Shown: positions 1-6,597 of the stretch, one piece after another
Position numbering within the stretch: position 1 is the stretch's first letter
Layout of the letters: each line of letters starts with the position of its first letter
Source of the DNA: Thermomicrobiales bacterium
GTDB lineage: Bacteria; Chloroflexota; Chloroflexia; Thermomicrobiales; UBA6265
Assembly: GCA_030446955.1 (NCBI GenBank)
Contig: JAUJMG010000142.1
Span: forward strand, 1 to 9,125
Length of the DNA stretch: 9,125 nt
Reading direction: 5' to 3'
The notes under the pieces: model-generated
The model's database searches: none
Seen by the model: the letters and a program-made list of their open reading frames with translations, nothing else
What the model was told of the DNA's origin: nothing
Program-made: the position numbers and the translations under genes

Positions 1-2
1 TG

Positions 3-110
3 GACGTGCTAGTCGCGATGCGTGTGCTCCAGGGCGTTGCGCTGCGCCGGTTCGGCGAACTCCTACTCGCTGATCCTTTCAGTGCTCATGCGTGGTTGAA
101 CCGCTGCTAG
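3..110 (+). CDS. Possible C-terminal end of an unidentified gene (cut by window edge)
   Basis: An open frame enters from the left edge and ends at a TAG at 108-110, giving about 35 residues that include MRVLQGVALRRFGELLLADP. The residues are balanced and helix-like, and about two thirds of codons end in G or C, as in the real genes here. Its stop and that of the minus-strand hydrolase share the bases CTA of a CTAG, a tail-to-tail overlap often seen between real convergent genes. I do not recognise the family, and 35 codons open by chance is quite possible. The sequence left of the window would settle it. Confidence 0.3.
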   Translation, partial: DVLVAMRVLQGVALRRFGELLLADPFSAHAWLNRC

Positions 111-2398
111 GTAACCGCTTCCGGCGTCACCCGCACGACGACGACGCGTCGTGGCGGGAGTAGGACGTCGAAGTCGGCCACGCCCTTGCCATGGAATAGA
201 TTGGTTGGTGCGTCGTTGCCAAGTAGCACGATGTCGACGCTTTGATCCGACGAGATCCCGTACCGAGAGGGGTCGATGGTCAGATGGATTGGGAGCGGTT
301 CGTTTGGAAACAGATTGACAAACGCGAAGCCTAGCTGCCAGTCCGGTGCGCGCCAGGCGGCATGAACGACACCCTCCACCCGCATCGTGCCCTGTTCGTC
401 GAAATGAAGGTGATGGCGGTCTAAATTGTAGAGGTGATAGTTCAGGTCGACCTGGGGTGGGGTGTGCTCGAGGGGGCGCACCATCGTGCCATAGACGAGC
501 CATGGCCGAGCATACCCTACACGCGCTTTGGCGATTTCCCGGACAAACTCGACCTTTGCTGGATCCACCTCAAAGGCGCGAGCCTCGATCGTCGCGTAGT
601 GCTCGGATGGATCATCAGTCAGGTCCTCGAGAACCTCAAGGTCACTGAACTCGTAGTTGAGCTCAAAAAGGCCGCCCCAGAGCGCAACTCGGCTCGCCAC
701 CCAATAGAAAAGGTCGCCGATCTCGCGGGAGAGCTTGGCCCAGCCATCCAGCCGGACCGGGCCATACTCGTGATAGACGTAGGCGAAGAGTGGAATCTTC
801 TCAACCTTGTTCTCCCGAATCCACTCCCTGAAGATGTCCGCCTCGAACACGGAGAGCGGGCTTGCTTCTGCCCTCGCCTGGTAGAAATCCAGGTACGGGA
901 TAAACAGTTCGTGAACCATCTCCGCGCCTTGCGGCACGTGAGAACCCTTCGCGTCCGCGGCCGCCTCGCCCGTGCTCCGCCACATGTGGGCGACCGCCCC
1001 CACCATCCAGCCCCCGCCACCGATAGGATGGCCGTGGGACGGGTTCATGCAAGCCGGGATGACGTTGGGTGCCGAGATGTCGTAATAGAGCGCATCTGCC
1101 CCATACTCGCCGGCGAGTGTCGCGTCGCGCCATCGATGGAGCGCCGGCAGGTACTCCGTGGCGGCACACTGATAGGAGAACGGATAGGTGTCGAAGCTGT
1201 ACTTGGCGACGGGTAACTGGACCAGATTCGCGTGCACGCGGTCACTCTCGGACTTGCCCACATCGAGAAGCAGGTCGAACTCGAACGGCGCCCAATAGTC
1301 CCCGTTGCCCTTTATCGTGGCGAGATTCTCGGCCGAGAACCTGGCGGGGAACCAATCGTCCGCTCCGCCCGGGTGGCCCCTGCCGTACCCTGTCGTCTCC
1401 TTCGGCCAGTTCACGCCGAGGATGTGGAAGACCGGCTCACCCGTGATCTGATGAAACCGGTCCAGCCATTTGGCCCGATCGCGCGCGGCATTGACGCCGA
1501 ATGTCGCGAACCCAACCTCATCCAGCAGCCAGGTGGGCCGGTCGGCGCGTTCCACCAGCGTCCCCTGTGCCGTCCACGGCTGCCCGATCGCCCACGCCTT
1601 GTACAGCTCGGCGGCTTCTTGCCAAGCGCCCTCGTGCAGGGGTTCGAAGAGAACCGGGTAGGGCACGATCAGACTCTCGCCGGCTCGTATGTCGGCGGCC
1701 TGGTGCATGAACGAGCATTCCAACGCGCCGGTCTGGCTCTTGAAAAAATTGAACCACTTCAGGTCTCCACCAGCGTCTGTGGTGCGCATGAGAAAACCGC
1801 CGACACCAGACGCGTAGTAGGCCATGAACTGCATCGTGGAGCCATTGTATCCCTCGGGGTAGGGGGAGTAGCGTAACCCCTGGCGGCGCAGCGGCTCGGT
1901 GTCGAACAGCGCATACGGCTGATGAAACAGAAATCCGGTTGCCTGACTATGGACAAGGATGGATTCTGCCTCGGTGCGCAGATCTCCGATGCCGGATATT
2001 ATGGGGAATTCGACCTTATCAATCATCACGCCTGGGGTGCCGCGCACCGCAATCTCGAACGAGACATGGGATTCGGAACGGGGTGCCCGCACGTTCGCCT
2101 CGACGGTCAAGCCAAGCTCGGTGGTCCACATGAGATGGACAGCGTTCTCTGCGTCGTCCAATTGCCAGGCGAACCGGGAGTACGCGTCGATCCAGCGTGA
2201 TGTCCCTGCGTCGTCGAGGATCTCCACGCGCCAAGGGATGCCCGTGGTCGGCAGGGAGACGAGCTGGATTTGTCGGGGGAGGTTCTCGAGCTGGACCACC
2301 GCGCCGTTCTCCGGGGAGAGAACCACGCGCGTTCCCTCGTTCTTGATGACGATTGGAGCCGGAGATCGGGACATCGCTGCACCTTGCGTCGTAGCCAT
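107..2398 (-). CDS. Cytoplasmic DUF6259-like TIM-barrel protein, probable glycoside hydrolase
   Basis: A 763-residue protein with no signal peptide, so cytoplasmic. Seen: a beta-rich N-terminal part (about residues 15-260), a central alpha/beta part (about 265-620) with strand-like acidic motifs ADALYYDISAPN (Asp440), QGAEMVHE (Glu493, Glu497) and FAYVYHEYG (Glu544), and a beta-rich tail (about 650-763). A beta-sandwich, TIM barrel, beta-sandwich order with acidic residues at strand ends is typical of retaining or inverting glycosidases, and the whole resembles DUF6259 proteins as I recall them. Substrate and catalytic residues are not established. ATG at 2398 is preferred because AGAGGTGA lies just upstream; a TTG at 2401 and an ATG at 2374 are alternatives. 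The start overlaps the stop of a 59-codon ORF by one base (TGATG), suggesting coupled translation. It is divergent from an Opp-type importer, which points to a role in breaking down the imported ligand (inference). Confidence 0.85.
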   Translation of the reverse strand: MATTQGAAMSRSPAPIVIKNEGTRVVLSPENGAVVQLENLPRQIQLVSLPTTGIPWRVEILDDAGTSRWIDAYSRFAWQLDDAENAVHLMWTTELGLTVEANVRAPRSESHVSFEIAVRGTPGVMIDKVEFPIISGIGDLRTEAESILVHSQATGFLFHQPYALFDTEPLRRQGLRYSPYPEGYNGSTMQFMAYYASGVGGFLMRTTDAGGDLKWFNFFKSQTGALECSFMHQAADIRAGESLIVPYPVLFEPLHEGAWQEAAELYKAWAIGQPWTAQGTLVERADRPTWLLDEVGFATFGVNAARDRAKWLDRFHQITGEPVFHILGVNWPKETTGYGRGHPGGADDWFPARFSAENLATIKGNGDYWAPFEFDLLLDVGKSESDRVHANLVQLPVAKYSFDTYPFSYQCAATEYLPALHRWRDATLAGEYGADALYYDISAPNVIPACMNPSHGHPIGGGGWMVGAVAHMWRSTGEAAADAKGSHVPQGAEMVHELFIPYLDFYQARAEASPLSVFEADIFREWIRENKVEKIPLFAYVYHEYGPVRLDGWAKLSREIGDLFYWVASRVALWGGLFELNYEFSDLEVLEDLTDDPSEHYATIEARAFEVDPAKVEFVREIAKARVGYARPWLVYGTMVRPLEHTPPQVDLNYHLYNLDRHHLHFDEQGTMRVEGVVHAAWRAPDWQLGFAFVNLFPNEPLPIHLTIDPSRYGISSDQSVDIVLLGNDAPTNLFHGKGVADFDVLLPPRRVVVVRVTPEAVT

Positions 2399-2577
2399 CA
2401 ATCACCTCTGGGGTTTGTCAGCGAGGTGTAATTCGGACTGGAGATGCTCTCTCCGACGATGTTGATGAGCGCCGGAGATGATTCCGTGATGGTCAGGGTT
2501 ACGCGCTGGTTCGCCACAGTGGAATGGGCGCCAGCCCCGAATCCGCTCACCGGCGGACCCACCGGGACGTTCACCAT
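2398..2577 (-). CDS. Small ORF (59 codons) upstream of and overlapping the hydrolase gene
   Basis: Unrecognised. The frame starts at ATG 2577 and ends with TGA at 2400-2398, sharing one base with the hydrolase ATG. The product begins MVNVPVGPPVSGFGAGAHST and continues with beta-strand-like stretches such as QRVTLTITE and PALINIVGE, ending NPRGD. By my count 42 of 58 codons after the ATG end in G or C, like the neighbours, and the other frames here read as Arg/His/Pro-rich junk. There is no Shine-Dalgarno site before the ATG, but a candidate promoter would start transcription about one or two bases before it, so a leaderless start is conceivable. An in-frame TAA lies eight codons upstream of the ATG. 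It may be a real small protein, a leader for translational coupling, or the 3' remnant of a longer gene. Confidence 0.4.
   Translation of the reverse strand: MVNVPVGPPVSGFGAGAHSTVANQRVTLTITESSPALINIVGESISSPNYTSLTNPRGD
2402..2409 (-). promoter_or_regulatory. Shine-Dalgarno site deciding the hydrolase start
   Basis: On the minus strand this reads AGAGGTGA, a near-complete match to the 16S anti-Shine-Dalgarno complement. AGAGG sits six bases before the ATG at 2398, the normal distance. It lies inside the last codons of the upstream 59-codon ORF, so ribosomes finishing that ORF would stop right at the hydrolase start. Confidence 0.7.
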
Positions 2578-2605
2578 TGACAGGCAAAATACCGGCTCTT
2601 AAACT
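2577..2605 (+). promoter_or_regulatory. Sigma-70-type promoter for the importer operon
   Basis: A perfect -35 hexamer TTGACA (2577-2582) is followed, after exactly 17 bases, by TAAACT (2600-2605; four of six matches to TATAAT). Transcription would start near 2612 and give a leader of about 104 bases before the first ATPase gene. It is the best promoter match I found in the divergent region. Confidence 0.5.
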
Positions 2606-2614
2606 CTCCAGCAA
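2586..2614 (-). promoter_or_regulatory. Candidate promoter for the small ORF and hydrolase, overlapping the importer promoter
   Basis: On the minus strand TTGCTG (2614-2609) and TATTTT (2591-2586) are separated by 17 bases. The -10 has four of six consensus matches, the -35 only three. A start about seven bases downstream would fall near 2579, almost at the ATG of the small ORF. It physically overlaps the plus-strand promoter, so the two could not easily be occupied at once. Weak on its own; position is its main support. Confidence 0.3.
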
Positions 2615-2620
2615 GCATTA

Positions 2621-2688
2621 GAAGCGAATCGGTGCGCGACGGTCGTCGTCTCCAGCAGCTAATCTGTCGATGCGAATCGAACGTTCGC
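2621..2688. promoter_or_regulatory. Operator-like direct repeats and palindrome in the importer leader
   Basis: Two 11-base copies of GAWGCGAATCG occur at 2621-2631 and 2669-2679, differing at one base and 48 bases apart. The second runs into a perfect 10-base palindrome CGAACGTTCG (2678-2687), and GCGAA (2672-2676) also mirrors TTCGC (2684-2688). A palindrome with a central CG is typical of LacI-family operators, which commonly control sugar-uptake operons. The sites lie downstream of the predicted start near 2612, where a bound repressor would block elongation. No regulator gene is in the window, so this is inference. Confidence 0.25.
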
Positions 2689-2715
2689 CGACGGTCCTGC
2701 CTGTGAAGGGTCAAC

Positions 2716-3564
2716 GTGAGAACCGTCCTCGAAGTTGCGGACTTGCAGGTTCACTTTGAAACGGCCCGGGGACCGTTCAAAGCGGTCAATGGGGTCAGTT
2801 TTGCACTGCACTCCGGCGAGCGCCTTGGGCTGATCGGCGAGTCCGGCTCCGGCAAATCGACCATTGCCCTCGCCATCATGCGCCTAATCAAACCGCCCGG
2901 CTACATCGCCGGCGGTCGCATCCTCCTCGACGGGACTGACCTCCTCCAGCTCGATCAGGAAGCGGCGCGTACGCGCCGGCTCGCCGATGTCGCGATGGTG
3001 ACGCAGGGTGCGATGAATGCCCTCAACCCAGTCATCCGCGTTCGTCACCAACTCCTCGATGGGCTGGAAGCGCACGGGGTTCATCTTGCCAAGAACGAGG
3101 TCGACGAGTGGCTGGCGGGCTTACTCGATTCCGTCGGCCTGCGGCCGGAGGTCGCCGATCTTTACCCGCACCAGCTCAGCGGCGGCATGAAGCAGCGCGT
3201 CTGCATCGCGACCGCCATCAGCCTCAATCCGAAGGTGATTATCGCCGACGAGCCAACCAGCGCCCTCGACGTCGTCGTCCAGCGCCGCGTCATGCAGACC
3301 CTGCGCAAGGTTCAAGAGCAACTCCGCGCCGCCGTCATTCTCATCGGGCATGATATGGGCCTAATGGCCCAGTTCGCCGATCGCGTCGCCGTCATGCGCG
3401 CCGGTCAGATTGTCGAGATAGATGACGTGCGCGCTATCTTCGCCCGGCCCCAGCATCCCTACACCCGCCTCCTGATGGAGAGCTTACCCTCGCTCGATCA
3501 GCGTGACTCGCTGCTCCGAAGTGGGCCGATTGCGCGACCGGCCGCCGAGGTGCCGACACCATGA
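2716..3564 (+). CDS. ABC importer ATPase, OppD/DppD type
   Basis: A 282-residue ATPase that powers uptake on the inner face of the membrane, pairing with the next gene's product. Seen in order: Walker A GESGSGKS (41-48), Q-loop Gln97 in VTQGAMNALNP, signature LSGGM (154-158), Walker B VIIADEP with catalytic Glu179, D-loop SALD, and H-loop His212. The HPYTRLLMESLP segment (from 247) marks the start of the Opp/Dpp C-terminal extension. The chain then stops after about 25 residues, without the cysteine-rich part present in many OppD/DppD proteins of about 320-340 residues. The start is GTG at 2716, preceded by AAGGG at 2706-2710. Its stop overlaps the next start (ATGA). First gene of the operon, behind the promoter at 2577-2605. 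Confidence 0.93.
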   Translation: MRTVLEVADLQVHFETARGPFKAVNGVSFALHSGERLGLIGESGSGKSTIALAIMRLIKPPGYIAGGRILLDGTDLLQLDQEAARTRRLADVAMVTQGAMNALNPVIRVRHQLLDGLEAHGVHLAKNEVDEWLAGLLDSVGLRPEVADLYPHQLSGGMKQRVCIATAISLNPKVIIADEPTSALDVVVQRRVMQTLRKVQEQLRAAVILIGHDMGLMAQFADRVAVMRAGQIVEIDDVRAIFARPQHPYTRLLMESLPSLDQRDSLLRSGPIARPAAEVPTP

Positions 3565-4478
3565 ACGGTCCCCGCCCCGACGGAAACGGGCAGGCTCACG
3601 TGCCGCTGCTTGAATTGCGCGATGTCACCAAAATCTTCGGTGGCGGCCGGTTCGGACAGCGCGAGGTCGTCGCCCTCAAGGAATTTTCGCTCGCGCTCGA
3701 CGCCGAACACCCGGTCATCGTCGCCGTCGTCGGCGAAAGCGGCAGTGGCAAGACGACCATGGCCCGCCTGCTGCTCGGCTTGGAATCGCCATCCACCGGC
3801 GCTGTGCTCTACAAGGGTGTCGACCTGTCGCGCCTCTCGGGTCGCGAGCGCCGTGTCTTCCGGCGCGATGTCCAGGCGATCTTTCAGGATCCCTTCGAGG
3901 TCTATAACCCCTTCTACAAGGTCGATCACGTGCTGACCACACCGATCGCCAAATTCGGCCTCGCACATACTCGCGAGGACGCGCGCCGGCAGATCGAGCA
4001 GGCCCTGTGCGCGGTCGGTCTTAAACCCGAGGAAACCCTCGGCCGCTTTCCGCATCAGCTCAGTGGTGGACAGCGCCAGCGGACGATGGTCGCCCGTACC
4101 TTGCTGCTTCGGCCAAAGGTCATCGTCGCCGATGAGCCGGTCTCCATGATTGACGCCTCGCTGCGCGTCACGGTGCTCCAGAACCTGCTCCAGCTGAAAC
4201 AGGAGTTTGGTATTTCGCTGATTTACATCACGCATGACCTGACCACGGCCTATCAGATCAGCGACCAGATTATCGTGCTCCACCGGGGGGACGTGGTCGA
4301 ACGAGGTGATCCGGAACAGATTGTCAAGCGGCCGCAGCACTCCTATACGAAGCTGCTAATCAGCTCGATACCCCTTCCCGATCCTGACCGTCAGTGGGGC
4401 GAGGTGCCCCCGGAGATCGAAGCATTGGCGGAAGAAGCGCTCGCGCGCGAGCACGTTGGGTCGGACGTTCAGCCATGA
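3561..4478 (+). CDS. ABC importer ATPase, OppF/DppF type
   Basis: A 305-residue ATPase, the partner of the preceding one in a heterodimeric motor. Seen: Walker A GESGSGKT (58-65), Q-loop Gln109 in IFQDPFEVYNPF, canonical signature LSGGQ (167-171), Walker B VIVADEP with Glu192, and H-loop His225 in ITHDL. The D-loop region reads SMID instead of the more common SALD. The C-terminal extension starts at HSYTKLLISSIP (about 260-271) and is short and cysteine-free. The ATG at 3561 overlaps the previous stop by four bases and has GAGGTG at 3547-3552, so the two ATPases should be made by coupled translation. A gap of 138 bases follows before the binding protein. Confidence 0.93.
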   Translation: MNGPRPDGNGQAHVPLLELRDVTKIFGGGRFGQREVVALKEFSLALDAEHPVIVAVVGESGSGKTTMARLLLGLESPSTGAVLYKGVDLSRLSGRERRVFRRDVQAIFQDPFEVYNPFYKVDHVLTTPIAKFGLAHTREDARRQIEQALCAVGLKPEETLGRFPHQLSGGQRQRTMVARTLLLRPKVIVADEPVSMIDASLRVTVLQNLLQLKQEFGISLIYITHDLTTAYQISDQIIVLHRGDVVERGDPEQIVKRPQHSYTKLLISSIPLPDPDRQWGEVPPEIEALAEEALAREHVGSDVQP

Positions 4479-4602
4479 GGCAGGAAAGGAGGCGCAAAAC
4501 CAGGTAAGCGGTCACCACAGACACTGGCGATGTCCCCGCGCGACGGCACGCAAGCATCTCACACGCAGCTACCCATCCGTCTCGCGCCGTCGTCCCGGAT
4601 TC

Positions 4603-4610
4603 AGGAGGAG
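4603..4610 (+). promoter_or_regulatory. Strong Shine-Dalgarno site deciding the binding-protein start
   Basis: AGGAGGAG lies six bases before the ATG at 4617. This, together with the signal peptide beginning exactly at that ATG, selects 4617 over the in-frame ATG at 4530, which would add 29 non-signal-like residues. It is one of the strongest such sites in the window, fitting a highly expressed binding protein. Confidence 0.8.
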
Positions 4611-4616
4611 ACGCTG

Positions 4617-6371
4617 ATGCAGCGGTACAAGTTGTGGTCACTCGTTGTGCTCTTGGGTCTGCTCGTCACGGGTCCCGCCGCGCCCGCCTTCGCGGACCAG
4701 CAGGAGGTGACGCGGGCAGAAACCCTCAAGATTGCGATCCCCGCTCAGATCACCGATCCCACCAATCTCAACATCTACGCTGCCGGTTCCGACCGTTCAG
4801 CTACCGGCTTGCACCAGTTCATCTATGAGTACTTCTTCTATAACAACCTGCAAACCGGCGAGTTCATTCCGTGGCTCGCCGAGAGTTACGAGTACAGCAC
4901 CGACAACACCAGCATGACGGTCAAGCTCCGCGACGGGGTGACCTGGAGCGATGGCCAACCGTTCACAGCGGACGACGTCGTCTTCACCTACGAGCTGCTC
5001 GCCAAGAACCCCGGCATGGGCAACTCCGCCGAGGTCACCAAGGCGGTCAAGTCGGTCGAGAAGGTCGATAGCCTCAACGTCAAGATCAACTTGATCACGG
5101 GCAACCCGCGCTTCCACCTCAACCGCGAAGCCTTTCCGGCCGTCGGCATCTGGGGCGCGCTGACGATTCTCCCGAAGCACATCTGGGAGAAAGAAGCCGA
5201 CCCGCTGACGTTCAAGAATTCCGATCCCGTCGGCACGGGACCCTACCGCGTCCGGGACGCTAGCCAGAACGGCGTCACGCTCGAACGGCGCGACGACTGG
5301 TGGGGCACCAAGGTCTTCGAGGTCACGCCGGCGCCGCGGTTCGTCCAGTTCACCTTCGTCGGCGACGAGCAGAATGTCGCCCTCGCGCTCTCGAACAATG
5401 ATCTCGACGCGGCTTGGATTGGCCTCCTCTCCGCTGGCACGTTCCAGCAGGTCACCGCGCAGAACCCGAATGTGCGCGCCTGGACTCAGGAATTGCCATT
5501 TGCCTGGCCCGACCCATGCCCGCGCGGCCTGATGATCAACAACGACAATCCGCCGTTCGACAAGCCGGAAGTCCGCCAGGCCCTCTCGCACCTCATCGAC
5601 CGCCAGGCGGTCGTCGACCTCGCCTACGAAGGGACGACCACACCGGCCTGGAACATTTGGCCTGAATACGACGGCAACATACCGTACTCCGAGGCGATCG
5701 CAGACATCCACGAGCAGTACCCGATTGACACCTTCGATCCGGCCAGGGCCGAAGAGCTGCTTGCGTCCGTGGGGCTCCAGCCAAGCGATATCACCGTGCG
5801 CTACGTGGTCAACGCGGACAACGTCGAGGAACAAAAGAATTCGCAGGTCATCGCGGATCAGCTGACCGCGGCCGGCATCAACGTCGAGGTGCAGCCGCTC
5901 ACCGGCAATGCGAACGCGGACGCGCGCCTCAAGGGCGACTTCGACATGACCCAGCAGCCCTTCTGCCCGGGCTACCCCGTCGAGAACCTCGAGCTCTTCC
6001 ACAGCAAGTACTACGTGCCGCTCGGTGAATCCGCACCGTGGTTCGAGCGCAACTCCTTCCGCTACAACAACCCGGAATTCGATGCGCTCGTGGACCAGAT
6101 GCTCGCGCTGCCGCCGGATGCCACCGATCAAATCCTTCCGGTCTTCCACGATGCGATGGCGATCTGGTACCGGGACCTGCCGATCATCCCGCTCGTCGAG
6201 ACGCCCGCGCTCGTCCCGTTCAACTTCACCTATTGGGAGGGCTGGCCGACGTCCGAGGATCCGTGGAACATGCCCGTCACCTGGTGGGCAACCACCGGAC
6301 TCGTCGTCACTGGCTACCCCGATCCCGCGACCGGTGAGTGGGTTGGCGGTCTCGAACCCGCCGGGGGGTGA
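4617..6371 (+). CDS. Family-5 solute-binding protein of the importer, exported
   Basis: A 584-residue extracytoplasmic ligand-binding protein that delivers substrate to the permeases. Residues 1-26 are a Sec signal: MQRYK, a hydrophobic core LWSLVVLLGLLV, then PAFA before Asp27, the likely cleavage point. There is no lipobox cysteine, so it is not a lipoprotein. Family-5 hallmarks are DGQPFTADDVVFTYELL (112-128), DPVGTGPYRV (203-212) and FDKPEVRQALSHLIDRQAVV (314-333). The mature chain has only two cysteines that I can find, Cys301 and Cys450, which could form a disulfide. Near the C-terminus an aromatic-rich segment (539-557, including YWEGWP and TWW) recalls family-5 proteins that bind cellobiose- or mannobiose-type sugars, so an oligosaccharide ligand is plausible, though peptides cannot be excluded. 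It sits between the ATPase and permease genes and is followed by three hairpins that may stabilise its mRNA. Confidence 0.92.
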   Translation: MQRYKLWSLVVLLGLLVTGPAAPAFADQQEVTRAETLKIAIPAQITDPTNLNIYAAGSDRSATGLHQFIYEYFFYNNLQTGEFIPWLAESYEYSTDNTSMTVKLRDGVTWSDGQPFTADDVVFTYELLAKNPGMGNSAEVTKAVKSVEKVDSLNVKINLITGNPRFHLNREAFPAVGIWGALTILPKHIWEKEADPLTFKNSDPVGTGPYRVRDASQNGVTLERRDDWWGTKVFEVTPAPRFVQFTFVGDEQNVALALSNNDLDAAWIGLLSAGTFQQVTAQNPNVRAWTQELPFAWPDPCPRGLMINNDNPPFDKPEVRQALSHLIDRQAVVDLAYEGTTTPAWNIWPEYDGNIPYSEAIADIHEQYPIDTFDPARAEELLASVGLQPSDITVRYVVNADNVEEQKNSQVIADQLTAAGINVEVQPLTGNANADARLKGDFDMTQQPFCPGYPVENLELFHSKYYVPLGESAPWFERNSFRYNNPEFDALVDQMLALPPDATDQILPVFHDAMAIWYRDLPIIPLVETPALVPFNFTYWEGWPTSEDPWNMPVTWWATTGLVVTGYPDPATGEWVGGLEPAGG

Positions 6372-6389
6372 TCGTTGACGAAGGGCCGA

Positions 6390-6430
6390 GGTACGAGGGC
6401 CGAGCAGAGCACTCCCTCGGCCCTTGTACC
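6390..6430 (+). promoter_or_regulatory. Intercistronic hairpin 1 after the binding-protein gene
   Basis: Arms 6390-6404 and 6416-6430 pair over 15 base pairs (one G-U) around an 11-base loop, starting 19 bases after the binding-protein stop. GGGCCGAG occurs twice (6383-6390 and 6397-6404), so the 3' arm has an alternative partner. There is no T-run after it, so a transcript-end stabiliser or partial terminator is more likely than a full intrinsic terminator. Confidence 0.55.
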
Positions 6431-6460
6431 CCAGCCATCGGCCCTGAGATGGGGCTGGGG
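6429..6460 (+). promoter_or_regulatory. Intercistronic hairpin 2
   Basis: CCCCAGCC (6429-6436) and GGCTGGGG (6453-6460) are perfect complements around a 16-base loop that can add an ATC/GAT pairing. It shares two bases with the foot of hairpin 1 and has no T-run after it. Confidence 0.4.
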
Positions 6461-6531
6461 TGAGGGATTTCACACCGGCCCTCAACCGGATTCCGCCCGA
6501 TCGTTTGACTGGTTGACCCGTTGATCATCGC

Positions 6532-6572
6532 GCCCTGGTCGCCGCTGGGAGGTTATCCCCGGCGACCAGGGC
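6532..6572 (+). promoter_or_regulatory. Intercistronic hairpin 3, just before the permease ribosome-binding site
   Basis: Arms 6532-6544 and 6560-6572 pair perfectly over 13 base pairs, then a two-base bulge, then GGGA/TCCC (6547-6550 with 6556-6559) closing a five-base loop. It ends about 12 bases before the GGAGG (6585-6589) of permease B, so it could dampen permease translation or protect the upstream message. No T-run follows. Confidence 0.55.
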
Positions 6573-6597
6573 CGGCTGCGGAAGGGAGGTCAGAGGC

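Noticed and set aside
434..1876. Plus-strand open frames opposite the hydrolase (260 and 214 codons)
   Set aside because: Antisense shadows of a well-supported gene, with no domain and no ribosome-binding context.
2402..2614. 70-codon minus-strand frame in the divergent region
   Set aside because: Reads as Arg/His/Pro-rich junk; the overlapping 59-codon frame ending at 2398 has better composition and a start-stop overlap with the hydrolase.
3498..4340. Minus-strand open frame (280 codons) opposite the second ATPase
   Set aside because: Mirror of a gene with all ABC ATPase motifs; the product has no recognisable domain.
4439..4452. 14-base perfect palindrome GCTCGCGCGCGAGC near the end of the second ATPase gene
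   Set aside because: Simple CG-alternating sequence within coding codons; likely a by-product of codon choice, with no context for a function.
4530..4616. N-terminal extension of the binding protein from ATG 4530
   Set aside because: The strong AGGAGGAG and the start of the signal peptide both point to ATG 4617; the extra 29 residues would bury the signal.
4797..6485. Long minus-strand open frame (562 codons) opposite the binding-protein gene
   Set aside because: Composition is Arg/Val/Glu/Asp-rich without a recognisable fold, it is fully antisense to a clear family-5 protein, and long antisense frames are expected in GC-rich codon usage.
6505..6518. TTGACT and TTGACC as -35 elements for a permease promoter
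   Set aside because: No -10-like hexamer at a suitable distance; the region instead forms hairpin 3.
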